Below are positions 13,923 through 25,317 of a DNA stretch of 64,000 bases, piece by piece. Position 1 is the first letter of the stretch; every line of letters begins with the position of its first letter. The notes beneath the pieces are model-generated. The model worked only from the letters and a program-made list of their open reading frames with translations, ran no database searches and was not told where the DNA came from. The translations under genes and the position numbers were made by a program. Location: the NCBI GenBank assembly GCA_007644065.1, contig VJWN01000029.1, positions 1 to 64,000 of the forward strand, written 5' to 3'. The DNA is from Margaritispora aquatica. Taxonomy: Eukaryota > Ascomycota > Leotiomycetes > Helotiales > Discinellaceae.

Positions 13923-15168
13923 GTTACAACGGCTACTCGTCAGCGAGCATACTCGATGGTGAGGACGAGAGTTTTGGTTAGGAGTAGTTGTACAGCCGTC
14001 TCGAATGCCATTGTAGACATCATTTGAGCGACGATGGAGATGAAGTGAAGTACTTTTAGTAGAAGGGTACAGAGGAATCGCTGGGTGTAAAATGGTGCAT
14101 CAGGACGGAGTTCAGGGTGTTTAAGGCGTCTTTGGAGCATTTGAGTTCACAGCTTGTATGATTAAAACCCTGGAGCCAAGTGCTGGTGTGCAGTATGAAG
14201 AAATTCGTCCGTCTAAATTTGTTGTGCTTACCATGTGGTCTTCAGCCTGCCAAGTCAGAGATTTCGTGACATGTTGACTCATCTATGAAGGCACGCACAA
14301 TTCGAACTGCATCACGCACGCCTCAGTTAAGTTCGGAAGTCATATTGATCAATTACAATATCCCCAGCTCGCCATTCACCTGCTCTTGGTTGGTAGTTAC
14401 CCATGTCTCATGATTTCGCTGCCCTACCGTAGCTAAGGTGTTTGTGTGTGTGTCTTCCCTACCTACACTGATTGTCCTCTATTTTCCTCTCTTTTCCTCT
14501 TTCGCTATCTTTTCTTATGGCTTATTCCCAGCAGCATGAGTCGTAGGTGGCTGTCAGAGAGCGAGAGAGGTCCAAGTTATCTTGCTGGTTTTGGTAGAAG
14601 GGTGACGAGAAATAGAAGTATCAACTCTGATCTCTCTCTTGCACTATTGTATATTTCCTGTATGCTAGTATGATTCCACATTGGTTACTTACTTACTTAC
14701 CTATCTAGTTGCCTGATAGGAGAGGCCTCGCTTAATCCACAAGGAAAACTTGACATCTTAAGCAACGCTTTCGAGTCATGCATGGCAGGGATTGCGAGAC
14801 AAGTATGATCATCTACAATTCTATTCTACATGAACTAAATTCCATAAAGGAAAATCATTGCTGCTTGGGTATTTTCTCATTCGCAAGAGAAAATCGGGTT
14901 TCTCAGCAAAATAAAACGAACTCCATTTTACAGAAGTGAGACCGTAAAACACTAACAATGGCATAGTCATCATAACCATGAGCCAATACAACTCCGCAAT
15001 CGTAACCTTTATGCATCATGATCGTGCCCCAGCCCATCGTTAGTGAAGCTATCACAGCCATCACGCCAAATAATGTAACTCCAGCGGATCTCGACTATTC
15101 ATACATCAAAATCCACTGCTTCACCAATCGTTAGTCATAAAGCCCTAGATGGGTTCCATCTCACAACC
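13923..15168. other. Intergenic, no gene seen
   Basis: No conserved frame is supported. A short TTAC-type tetranucleotide run sits near 14686-14700. The region separates SEC66 from the RdRP relic, and the far end may include its lost 3' sequence. Confidence 0.5.
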
Positions 15169-16140
15169 TCAAAGGAGACACAATCTAACTCCAGCACTCT
15201 CTAAGCGAAACCCAGGCAACTTCTCAGGAAGCGCAAGCATTTCTACACCCCTCAAGCACACAGCAGCAGCGCAGCTAGATACTTAAAAGCCCTTCATCGC
15301 GATGTCCCGACTCTGTGGCCTCCAAGCTAACAGCTAAACAGGCTATACTTCCTTCCCGTGACTCCTTGTGGCATCCACCAATCTTGCCATTGCTGTCCAT
15401 GAAAGTTAGGTTGACGATGTAATGCGGATCCTCTTCGAATTTCTCGCTCGTCAGCTTGGCGCTGTCGCGTTCCTGTCAGCCTGGCATGTTGAATTGGCCA
15501 AGGATATTACCAACGAATGCTTCAAGTTCGGAGAGCAAACGGCGCGGGTGTTGAATGTAATCGATCATCTTGTTGGACATGAATCCTTTAAAGCTGTATT
15601 AGTTAGTATGTAATCTTAACATGCTAGAGGTTACAGAAATTACTGAATACTCACGTTCGTCTGATATCCCGCTCCTCTGTAACGTTATTCCATTGGATAA
15701 GGCAAGATTCATCTCGGATTCTGTTCCAGACTGCCTCTATCCCACTTGACTGGCTATTGATCGAACAAAAAACACGATCTTGAATCCGAGAAACGAAAAC
15801 CTTTCACTTTATCGATGGCGCGATAGAGCTTGCCTAGGAATTTCTCGCTTTTATAGTATCGAGAGCTAGTGCAATCGTCGTCTTCGTTTACCTGGGTGTC
15901 TGAATTCGAATTTTCCCGTTCGCTAAACGTGATGCTTTTGAGCTTCTTGATATGGATGTAGGGCCTGGAGCTTCAACAACAAGGCGAAACCTGTTCATCC
16001 TCGGCATTGTGCCTGTGTTCACCTAGATGATGAAATTAGAGAAGAGGTCAATTGAGTAGACAGGAACACGTACAGCTCTTCCTGTCTTTGAGAAGTTGAC
16101 AGCGGTTGAATGTAAGTCAGCCACAGTCTTAGCTTTTTTC
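15169..16140 (-). pseudogene. Decayed RNA-dependent RNA polymerase (QDE-1/Sad-1 type), C-terminal part
   Basis: Reading the minus strand in changing frames gives an ordered set of peptides that I recognise from the segment downstream of the catalytic site in fungal RdRPs. They are VADLHSTAVNFSKTGRAV (about 16075-16127), then, after a possible 51-nt intron at 16023-16073, MPRMNRFRLVVEAPGP. Next come YYKSEKFLGKLYRAIDK, VWNRIRDESCLIQWNNVTEE and LLSELEAFVGNILGQF. The series ends SREGSIACLAVSLEA and VCLRGVEMLALPEKLPGF. The frame is broken at least three times: after the LYRAID segment, by an in-frame TGA just after the VGNILGQF segment, and before AAAVCLRG. No DxDGD catalytic region is visible upstream. 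Such enzymes make double-stranded RNA in quelling or meiotic silencing; this copy cannot. Decay is by scattered changes, not the heavy RIP of the left arm. Confidence 0.65.
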
Positions 16141-16600
16141 TTCCATATACGATTTTCAGGTCCGGGTTCTGAACACGGTTTCTTTAAGCCCCGTTAATGA
16201 CGATGGGATGGCTCAGGCTTCGGACTTGTGAAAAGGGCAAGAATGCCAGCTGGGTCACCGCCGAACTTTATAGGAATGTACGGTATATGGTATCGCGCAT
16301 CAATGTCCACTAAGACATATGGCTTAATACATCTAAAACCTCGCTTCACAAATCGAACCCATGATTCGTTCTCTTTTACTTGTCAGGCTTTGCTAGCTAC
16401 GCCCATTTTTCGTAAGGCAATTTAGTCTAAGACCTGAACCCTCATGTTTGAGATGGCTTTACGGTGAAGCCATTGCGGCTAAAACGTTATACTTGGCGGG
16501 AAGGCAAGTTGATAAGAAGCACAATGCCATCATTCATGCACTCCATACTCGCCTCGACTTTCTTTTCCTGGACTTTTTTCTTCTTTTTTTTCTCGCTGAC
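16141..16600. other. Gap between RdRP relic and Ser-rich gene
   Basis: It may contain further unreadable remains of the RdRP gene on the minus strand, and must contain the promoter of the plus-strand Ser-rich gene. I found no convincing RdRP catalytic motif here and no clear promoter element. Confidence 0.4.
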
Positions 16601-17500
16601 ATGAGAACTTCATTTCTTGCTTCCGTCCTCGTGGCTGTCACTCAGTTGCAGCCTGCTGCTACGGCCACGACTACCACTTCGGGTTGTTCGGCTAGTGTTT
16701 CCGTGTCCGTGGTAACATCGTATGTTACTGCTGTAGCATCTGTGCCGGTCTCGGTTATTACAATTACCGCATCAGCCAGTGTATCCACGTAAGTGACTTG
16801 GGCAATCTCAGTTGTTAAAGTCAAGCCAAACATTCCCAACTAATAAACATAACAACCTAGCGTTACTATCATACCAGGCTGCTCCTCGGCTGTCTCCTCC
16901 TCCGCTATACCCTCCTTAGATATCTCCTCATCCGCTGTCTTCTCTTCGGCTATCACCTTCTCTGCTATCTCCTCTTCGGCTATCTCCTCTTCGGCTATCT
17001 CCTCGGTTGTCTCCCCGGCTATTTCCTCCTCTACTATTTCCTCCGTTATATCCGCCTCAGCTATCTCCTCCTCGGCTGTCTCCTCTGCTATCTTCTCTTC
17101 GGCTGTCTCCTCCGCTGTATCTTCCTTAGCTATCTCCTCCTCCGCTATCTCCTTGGCTGTGTCCTCCGTTGTATCCTCCTCCGCTATCGCAACCACGTCC
17201 TCTACTCCTCCGCCTGCGCTTTTTGGTGCTAAAGTCATTTTATACCCGGCATGTATGACATTTGCCATAACCCTCGTGGAGAACGTCTGCACTAGCTATG
17301 CGGCCGGTACTGTGAGAGTAGGCGCCTTTACGGGAGGTAACTATTGCTCATCGGATGTTATCGCTAATAATTGCCGGGTGCGTTACTTTATACATCTAGA
17401 TTGCATGACTGAGGTGACTGGTTTCGTTCCGGTTGAAGGTCCCGATTGTTTATCTTCATCTAACGTACACTCGATGAGGTTGGATTGCTCGTGCACCTAG
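16601..17500 (+). CDS. Secreted Ser/Ala-rich repeat protein with Cys-containing C-terminus
   Basis: Two exons (intron 16789-16860) encode 275 residues. The N-terminus MRTSFLASVLVAVTQLQPA looks like a signal peptide. After a Thr/Ser/Val-rich stretch comes a roughly 100-residue run built from five-residue units of the type S-S-S-A-I (about 16880-17200), encoded by a degenerate 15-bp minisatellite. The C-terminal 90 residues (from PPPALFGAKVILYP) are not repetitive and hold eight Cys, in contexts such as GGNYCSSD, NNCRVRYF, HLDCMTE and ending LDCSCT. This resembles a heavily O-glycosylated stalk joined to a small disulfide domain, as in fungal wall proteins or effectors; no family is recognised. 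No GPI signal is evident. The opposite strand also stays open across the repeat, but that frame is an acidic shadow. Confidence 0.6.
16880..17200 (+). repeat. Coding 15-bp minisatellite (S-S-S-A-I units)
   Basis: Tandem, imperfect 15-nt units close to CTCCTCGGCTATCT run through the second exon of the Ser-rich secreted protein. Frame is kept across the array. Such repeats often differ in copy number between strains. Confidence 0.75.
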
Positions 17501-17969
17501 GGTACAGAGTCGGATGGAGATAAAGTGAAGTAATGGATTCTATACGACTTGAGGGATTGTTTTTTGTACAAATTACGATGACCAGCATGTTATAATGTTA
17601 TAATATTTTAGAGTGAGGTGCGTTTGCGAATTGAGAATAATTGCGATCAGCAAAAGCTTGAAGTTTCCGAGTAAGTGATCTTGTCTATGAATAGAGTAGT
17701 AACGTATTCCTAAGGTAGACTACATAGCTAACACAACTACTTCCGTGGCGCCTTTCACGTGACCATAAACTAAAAGTGGAAGCGAATTTTGATACTTGCT
17801 GTCTTGGACAAGATGAATGTGTAATGTTTGATTTGGAACGTCTTCCAATTGATTAACATGAAAAGAATATATACAATACGCTCAAGAGCTGGCTTCGAAG
17901 CTTCAGTCAAGCCTTATCTCTGAACTAAACCCCCTTCAACACTTCAACTACCCGCTAATCAATACTAGC
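17501..17969. other. Gap between convergent genes
   Basis: Holds the 3' ends of the Ser-rich gene and the pectin lyase gene. No gene or obvious repeat seen. Confidence 0.5.
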
Positions 17970-19216
17970 TTAGATCTTGCCAATACCAGCAGTAAGCGCA
18001 ACATTGGAGGTAGCAGCACTAGCAGTAGCGATGATCTTGCCCGAGAAGTTCTTCAAGAAGCTGCTGTCGGTTCCAGAGAAAGCACCAGACTTGCCAACCG
18101 AGTTAACAACGCAGTTGTGTCCCAAGTACGTCTTGCAAACAGTGTTGGCGCTTGTGCTAGGGCTGCTAAACAACTTGCCAGCGTTAGAGAGAAGAGGAGT
18201 GGTAACACTGTAGAACATGTTGCCCTCGGCGACAACCATGGCGCCGGTGCCGATATCGAATGCGTGTCCGGAGTTGGCGTACCAGTAGTTGTTCACGGCG
18301 TGGAGGAGCGTGCCGGAGGTGATCTTTGGGGAACGGCCAGAGGTGTGGTGGACGTAGTTGCCCTTGAAGGTGACGAGATCCGCGGATCCGGTGAAGTAGA
18401 TGGCCCAGTAGTGGTGGTTGTCGCAGGATGCGGACCACGAGGTGGAACCGTCGAACTCGGAGTTGGTGATGGAGACACGGTTGGATGCTGCACCACCGGT
18501 GACGAGGAACTGACGGCCGATGAGGGAAATCTTGACGTGGTCAATCCAGATGAGATCGGTTCCGGCGAGAGTGATGGCATCACCTCCCCAGATATATTGT
18601 GGGTTCAGCTCAGTGATGTGGATGTTTCTGAATTACGTTAGTACTTCTGTTAGGTGTGTGGTGAGCATGTGAGAACTTACTGGATGATAACGTTCTTGGC
18701 GCCATTAGCCATTCGCAGGCCCTTTCCACGAATAACACCCTTGGATCCAATGCCGATGATGGACTTGTTGGATCCGACATTGATGGGTGTGACACCAGCC
18801 TTGTCGTATGTCACTGAGATGGTCTTGCTTCCTGTACCGGCGTTTCCGTTGGTACACCATGAAGCACCATTGATGGCATCTTGGCCTCCAGCTCCAGGGC
18901 ACTTGTTGGAGGCTGGCCTGCAGCCACTCTCAGTCACCTTGCCTTCGCTGCCAATGAAGTTGTACCTGGTAAACGTCAGTTTTGCGACTCATTGTCATAT
19001 TAAGAGGGTAACATACTCCTTGTTAAGCACTATGACACGAGCAACAGAATCTGTCAACCAAGTCTTGAGCTCGGCAATATCTTTAGGATAAGCAGGTGTG
19101 GCTGATCCACCACCAGTGGTAGACTGTGCAAAGCCCTCGGCCTTACCAACCACGCCAACTGCAGCGCATTGAGCGACGAGAGCCGCCAAAGAGGCGAAAA
19201 TAACAGAAGATTTCAT
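17970..19216 (-). CDS. Secreted pectin lyase (PL1 family)
   Basis: Pectin lyase cleaves methyl-esterified homogalacturonan by beta-elimination outside the cell. Three exons (introns 18966-19016 and 18628-18680) give 380 residues, the usual length for fungal PelA/PelB-type enzymes. The signal peptide is MKSSVIFASLAALVAQCAAV. Conserved beta-helix segments follow: QYIWGGDAITL, DLIWIDHVKIS, ISLIGRQFLVTGG, CDNHHYWAIYF, then YVHHTSGRSPK carrying the expected catalytic Arg, and LLHAVNNYWYANSGHAFDIG. The WGGDA and IDHV segments fit pectin lyase rather than pectate lyase, where calcium-binding residues would be prominent. A palindromic TATA-like ACTTATAAGT lies about 120 bp upstream of the ATG. Expression is probably induced by plant material, which is inference from the family. 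Confidence 0.92.
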
Positions 19217-20528
19217 ATTGAATAATGCACTTGAAAAGAATGGCTAGGTAAAAGATACCAAGAAAAGAATGACTAAGTTGAAGAACCCAAAGAGCGGATG
19301 CAGAAAAGAAAGCTGAACAACGGTGGCGCCCGGCACTTATAAGTCCTGGAAGTGGACATGGAATTGGGAAGATGATGCATGGGAGCTTCGGCATCGCAAT
19401 GCCTGGGATAGCTCATGAGGAAGATTGACAAAGCTTCCGTTAGAGTGCCAAGCACATGGCAAGTTGGTGATGTTTCAGGAACGAACACACACATGGTGCG
19501 AGTTAAGCTTATTGCAGGATGTTGCCCAAGAGAAATATATGGGATTTGGAGAGCCAAGCTATGACACAATTGGGTACAACGGAGAACCTCCTACTTGGCA
19601 GCTTGGCGTGTTGGTGGAGACATCCACATGTTGGATCGTGAACCAATTGAGTACTGTTCAGATTCGGCGAAGGAGCAATATGAGGCTATCTATGCCGGCA
19701 GTCCCAAATTGAAGCCAGACCGAAGGAAATCTCCTGTAAGTTGGAAAGTTGGGACTTTGAAATGAGAATTCTTGCACTGCATGAAAAGGAAGATATTTGT
19801 CTACATAATTCCAGCAGAATCCTTAGACTTAAGCATTACGAGCACTAACGAGAAAACATAACGACCTTTGCCTATAAATAATAGGAGACAAGAACTCTCA
19901 ATGTAAAAGAAATAGGTCGTAAATCTATGCGAGATACTCGCTTGAGTTTCCGAGCTCCAAGCCTTTCTTCTCTCCCAATCAAGTCACACATGTGGCCAAC
20001 ATAGATATGGGAATCTGTAAATGGCACAACATAAACTTCGATAAAGCATCTTTGAGCACCAGTACTTAGCATCGGCTCATCCTGCTGCAAGAGGAAGGCG
20101 TCCAAGGCAAGGCATTTTGAAGGATCTCCCTGACCCGGTTTTCAAGATTGGATATTCGTTTAAGGTTGTTCGACCGAGCTGGGTTCGGCTCAGGTGGCGA
20201 GTGCCGTTAACCGAGCTGTTAGTGTGGATTTGACAGTTTGTTCCCAGAATGGATTGGTGTGTGTTTCAGCTTGTAGTGCTGATGGCGAGTGAGTGAGCAG
20301 TGATTTTGATGTTGTTGATGAGTTGATGAAAGGGGTGTTTGGTGTTTGACGTTGAGTATTCTGGGCAAGGGGCTCGCTAAATTTAGCGTTCATATGGTCG
20401 GGCCGAGGATAGTGGGGGTGATGACCCCGCGCTGACGGGTTTGATATCAATATCCTCATCATGTGCTAACGGGTTGTACTTTTGTGGCTGCTAGAATAAG
20501 GTTGTAAAGTACCGGAATAATACCAAAA
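19217..20528. other. Divergent promoter region, pectin lyase and SDR
   Basis: A 1.3-kb gap between two divergent genes. Apart from the TATA-like element near 19340, no gene or repeat is supported. Frames here lack domains. Confidence 0.5.
19334..19345 (-). promoter_or_regulatory. TATA-like element of the pectin lyase gene
   Basis: CACTTATAAGTC lies about 120 bp 5' of the pectin lyase ATG. The element is palindromic at its core. The distance is similar to that of TATA-like boxes before the subtilase and AA9 genes in this window. Confidence 0.4.
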
Positions 20529-21495
20529 ATGGCAGATAACAATATCTCAGGTCGACTTGCCCTCATAACAGGTGCTTCTAGCGGGTAATTCTACCTTTCT
20601 CGTCTCATTTTCTGTCAGAGCAAGTGCAATCACTGACTTCACCTCAGCATCGGAGCAGCATGTGCTCGTGACTTTGCTATACGAGGCGTGCATCTCGCAC
20701 TCACTTACTCCAAGAGCCTCGATGCAATGACAAAAGTGGTTGAAGACATTCGTGCACTGAGTCCTGAAGCAGCGAAGCTGCGGATATCGACACACAAGGT
20801 TGATGTCGGTGTTGTTGAAGACATGACGAGGATGTTCAAGGAAATTGAGACGGAACATGGTGGGAAAGTTGTGGATATCTTGGTGTCGAATGCAGGGTAT
20901 GGGAAGAGGATTGTGGATGTTTGGTGAGTGAGGATGAATAGGTAGGATAAACGACGAGTTAGCTAATGAAGAACAGGGACATACCACTTGAGGAGTTTGA
21001 GTACACAATCAATGTGAACTTGCGAGCTTCGTTCGTGTTAGTAAAGGGCGTGATAGAAGGGATGAAAGCACAGAAATGGGGAAGGATAATCTTCATGTCC
21101 TCGATCGCAGCTCAAGGCGGTGGGATAAATGGCTGTCGTGCGTTCCCCCTTCTTACTTTCCTTCTTCACTTACGCATTTCGCCTATTCCCTGTTATAATA
21201 TACTAACAAACCTACCTACATAGACTACGCAGCATCGAAAGGCGGCTTGACAGGCATGATGAAGAACCTCGCCTCCAAACTCGCGCCGCTCAACATCTCA
21301 GTCAACGATGTGGCACCTGCCCTCATTGGCGGCACTGGCATGATCAGTAGTCCTGATGTGATTCCCGGTGGTGTAGGCTTCATTCCTATGGGCAGGCTGG
21401 GCGAGCCGCAGGAGGTGGCGAATTTGGTTACGATGTTGGCGACGACGGGTTTTATGACGGGACAGAGTCTTTTGATTGCTGGTGGGCTGAAGTAA
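20529..21495 (+). CDS. Short-chain dehydrogenase/reductase (classical SDR, FabG-like)
   Basis: NAD(P)H-dependent oxidoreductase of the classical SDR family; substrate unknown. Four exons are inferred (introns 20585-20647, 20924-20976 and 21138-21223), giving 254 residues. The cofactor motif TGASSGIG is split by intron 1, and NAG appears as LVSNAGYG. The catalytic Ser lies in IIFMSSIAAQ and the Tyr-x-x-x-Lys in HYAASKGG, split by intron 3. For intron 3 I used the donor GTGCGT at 21138, which keeps the Tyr; a nearby GTCGTG is a weaker choice. The C-terminus GFMTGQSLLIAGG is the usual SDR ending. The order resembles 3-oxoacyl-ACP reductase-like fungal SDRs. No neighbouring pathway genes point to a substrate. 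Confidence 0.88.
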
Positions 21496-22166
21496 GATGG
21501 TTTGTGGGATAGCTAGTTGAGTAAGTGATGTTCAAGTCATATGATTTTGTGGAGTTTAGACAACCACCACTTCTCATGTGAACGAGATGGACTGGTAAAC
21601 TACTCAATAGATATCCATACAGCCTTCATCAATAGCTTGACTAAGATATCAAAGCAGCATAATCCAGCAGCTTGTAAGAAGAAATCAACACAAGGGGAGA
21701 CGGAGCTGCGAAAAGTGGCAATAAGATCTCTGCGTTCATTCCGATATAAGTGAAATGAAACTCCTTGTTCTTATAAATTCGTCAAAGAGCATGGTTTTTG
21801 GATCTTGGGTAGTTGCTTCTCACCACGATACCGGTGACAATAAATGTCTAGATTAATGAGTGGACAGCGAGAATTTGAAGTACGTTCGATAATAAAGTTA
21901 CCAAATCAAGTAGTTGGTATTGCTGCTGGGCGAGCGGATGCTCTGGTAGAGGCCATTGTTTGTTATCGAGTGGATACATTAAGTAAGTAGCCGCTAGGTT
22001 TATCAAAGTTGTTGGCCTACACCACACTGCCGAAGCGCCTTTTTGGTCGAGAGTCCCTTTCCTACTATCTCACTGGATGTTAATTTGGGGCACAAACATA
22101 TGTTGAAACGCAAACTGTTTGAATGTATATCTTGTGTTGGAAATCTGGGAACTGTAAAGGGAACTC
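21496..22166. other. Gap between convergent genes
   Basis: Between the 3' ends of the SDR and the APH-like gene. No gene supported. The kinase-like gene may have a further small 3' exon here, but I could not show one. Confidence 0.45.
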
Positions 22167-23096
22167 TTATGACCAGAGTTCGTTGCGGAACATCTGCATC
22201 CAAGCGTACTCGTTTAAGAATAGCTTCAAGCTTTTGCCGACCCATACATGCCAATCATCGCTCCATCTGCCACATGCGAATAATGCTATAGCGGATTCCC
22301 AATACTCTGGGTACCATCCAGCATTTTCCCAATCAATAATGACTAGTTCAAAGGTGTCATCCTCGAGATTTAAGTGTTCGACTCCGGTTGAGGCATTAAT
22401 AGAAACTGCCGGGGATATCCTTTTGATTATGATATTCTTGCGCTGAAAATCGCCGTGCGTAAAAACAGGCGCATGACCTTGGAGAACAACAGGGAATGCT
22501 CGTCGATAAAATTCCGCTTTCGCTGGCGATAAATTGTTGTATGTGAACTTGCTACGCATGGCCTCATTGAGTGCGTGCTCCGTGTCGAAGGGACCATCCA
22601 GAGGTGCAGATGCATCATTGCCGGTCTAAAATATGCAGTCCAGCAGCCCACGTCTCCCTATACTTCCATAATACCCCGGAGAAGGAATGGACCGCAGCTG
22701 GTTCATATATTCCCGAAGTTGGACAGATATGTGTTCCTTTTGTTGTGCACTCAATAGCCCCCACTCAAAACCCAAAGTTGCGCCCTCGAGATACTCCATC
22801 ACAATATAATTGGACTCTACTCTAGACTTGGTATGGCTAGATATCTCCGTAGCAGTATAGATAGCATATACTTGAGGCACTGGTATCGTTGTTTCGCGAC
22901 TGACGAATAGCATATTCTCTCCTTCGATAACGCTGACGCCAGAGCCATATTTAATCATGTAAGGTCCGATCCGAACGAGTCTGCGGCCACCGCTCTCCAT
23001 GTATTGCTCTGTCGCACTATGTATTTCTCGGTCGGTTGGAAGCGGTTGTGGAAGTTCGGACGTTGGTACAAAGTAGGGCAGCTTAATTGCCGCCAT
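22167..23096 (-). pseudogene. APH/aminoglycoside-phosphotransferase-like kinase with one in-frame stop
   Basis: A continuous frame of about 309 codons is interrupted once, by TAG at 22626-22628 (codon 157). The first half (MAAIKLPYFVPTSELP...) has the N-lobe Lys in GPYMIKYGSGV and the hinge-like NYIVMEYLEG. The second half has the Brenner motif FTHGDFQRKN and the metal-binding FELVIIDWENAGWYPEYWE, so both halves belong to one APH-family kinase. In relatives the broken position (GLLDCIF-stop-TGND) is usually Trp, so TGG has become TAG. No frame-preserving GT-AG intron removes the stop. The coding-strand G-to-A equals C-to-T in a CpA on the other strand, the RIP context, though the gene is otherwise not RIP-like. 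A sequencing error or readthrough is possible. Substrates of these fungal kinases are mostly unknown. Confidence 0.75.
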
Positions 23097-23811
23097 CCCT
23101 AGCAGCTTCCAACAACACTACACGAGAGTTAGAGCAGCGTGAGACTTAGACAAGCCGGCTATGAGAAGCAACGGCCAAACCTCTGAAAACAGTAGTTAAT
23201 TTTGCCGTATGGTCGAGAAATAGAGTAATAAAGATAGTAGCTAAGCAAATAGGCGAAGGAGATATCTATTTACCATGGCTCCACTTTAAAACACAAGCCC
23301 AGCCCCAACGACCTCCCATTACCTTAGTTTCCCCAAACATCATCAACCTATACACAGACAGCACAATCCAAACAGCACAAACCATTTATGTCTAAAGAGA
23401 AAAAAAGTGCAAGCAAATCAGGTCGGCTAGACATCTCTCCTCTTACGGCCGGATGCACATTAAAACATATACAGAAACGGACACGGAGTCGGAGACGGGA
23501 GTAAAAGACACCGGGATCGGAATATGGTATGACAGAGGCACAGTCCCTTACATAGCCATAACACATCTGGTGCTTCATATTTCACGATGCTGGATCGTAG
23601 CTGGATCTGTTGTGGATCGAGGACAGTGGGTTTGAGATTGTTGTCGTGTCGGTAAGGCTGTGCCTCTTATGATGACGACTTGATGTGGAGGCAGTAAGCT
23701 TTTAGCTGCGTACTTAATGAGACTCATATCTCTCGTCTAAACCTCACAATCTTAAGCTCATCCTATCTCATAAAATCATAAATATTCTATCTCACAATAA
23801 CCAACGCAAAC
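23097..23811. other. Divergent promoter region, APH-like gene and FAD monooxygenase
   Basis: No gene, repeat or certain regulatory site found. It should contain the promoters of both flanking genes. Confidence 0.45.
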
Positions 23812-25178
23812 ATGACGCTCAAAATCGCCATCATTGGCGCGGGTCCCGCTGGGTGCATGCTCGCGCGTCTGCTCCTCGTCCTCCCACAAAGCACCCCTCT
23901 CGAGATCAGCATCTTCGAATCCGACGCCTCACCCACATCCCGTTCGCAAGGCGGCACGCTCGATCTCCACGAGAGCAGCGGGCTCGCAGCACTGCGCAAA
24001 GCAGGGCTGTACGACGAGTTCCTGAAACATGCGAGATTTGACGGCGCGGCGCTGAAGGTGCTGGATAAGCGCGGCAATGCGTGGGCGAAGATCTCAGCGG
24101 ACGCGAATGGGAAGCCGGAGATTGATCGGGTGAAGTTGAGGAGTGTGTTGTTTGAGGGCTTGGAGGAAGGGATGGTGAGCTGGGGAAGAAGATTGGATGA
24201 GGTGGTGGAGAGGGAGGGCAAGAGGGAGTTAAGGTTTAAAGATGGGAGCGTAGAGGGTGGGTTTGATCTCATTGTTGGTGGTGATGGAGCGTGGAGCCGG
24301 ACGCGAAGATGTCTAGATCCTGATACCAAACCGACGTATGCAGGCGTCACGAGGTATTGGAACACGATTCCGAACGCAGAGGTTGCAGCACCTGAAGTGC
24401 ACGCGTTTGTGAATCGTGGGAGTGTGTTCTCATATTCGGATGGCAAAGCAATCATGGGGCAGCAGTTAGGGAGTGGACATATTGATGTCGCAACGTATAG
24501 GGTTGAGCCGCTGGAGGAGAGTGTTAGGGCTGTGGCGTTGGATGGGGTGTTGGGGTATTTTGGGGATTGGACGGAGGATCTGACGGGGTTCTTGAGAGCG
24601 GCGAGGAATAGTATAGGAGATGGAAAAGAAGAGGTAGAGGACTGGGTCAGGTTGCCGTTGTATGAGTTGCCTGTTGGGTATAAGTGGGTTCATAAGGAGG
24701 GAGTGACACTTATTGGCGATGCGGCGCATCTTATGACTCCTGTAAGTTTGACTCTCTCGCTTAGTAACGAGCTTGATGTGTGCTTCTTGGCTTGCACATG
24801 TCTGCTTCACATAAACAAACTAACAAACCACAGTTCGCAGGCGAGGGTGTAAACCTCGCTCTCGTGGACTCCATGCAACTCGCTACCGCAATCCTGACCT
24901 CTACTGACCCTTCTACGCTCGACGCCAACATACGGCTCTACGAAGCCGATCTTCACCAGCGGGCCACGCACGCACAAGCCATGACGCTTGGCATGAAAGA
25001 GGACATGCTGTTTACGCCCGGAGCGCCGAGGACGTCGATGGAGAGCTGGATCTTGAGGAGAATGAAGTTTGAGTTGGGAGATGACTGGTGGACAGGTATT
25101 GTTTGGCCGATTTGTGTAGGAGGTGTTTATGCGGCTTATGCGGGTGTCAGGACTTGGTTTTGGTGGTGTGGGAGGTAG
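23812..25178 (+). CDS. FAD-dependent monooxygenase (TetX/salicylate hydroxylase-like)
   Basis: Class A flavoprotein monooxygenase that would hydroxylate a small, probably aromatic, substrate using NAD(P)H and oxygen. Two exons (intron 24742-24833) give 424 residues. The dinucleotide-binding motif is at the N-terminus (IAIIGAGPAGCMLARLL, residues 5-21). An RSQGGTLDLH segment near residue 45 resembles TetX-type enzymes. The DG motif appears as LIVGGDGAWSRTRR. The second FAD motif TLIGDAAHLMTP is cut by the intron and continues FAGEGVNLALVD. The C-terminus ends with a hydrophobic, Trp-rich stretch (VWPICVGGVYAAYAGV) that may touch a membrane. No transporter or pathway gene lies beside it, so the substrate cannot be inferred. 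The next gene ends 139 bp away on the other strand. Confidence 0.88.
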
Positions 25179-25317
25179 AGTAGATAAAGAGAAAGAGGGA
25201 TGGGCTGTGATTTGTACAATGGTAAACACCGAGGTAAAAATGGATGGGATATTCTAGATGGTATGGAGTATCTCTCGCTATATAATGACCAATATTCGAC
25301 AGAAATAGAAATAGCAA

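Noticed and set aside
16840..17292. Minus-strand frame of 150 codons rich in Glu (EEIAEEE type)
   Set aside because: It is the antisense shadow of the S-S-S-A-I coding repeat. The plus frame has a signal peptide, a good intron and a Cys-containing tail.
20547..21008. Minus-strand 153-codon frame opposite the SDR gene
   Set aside because: Shadow frame; the plus strand has all SDR motifs and phased introns.
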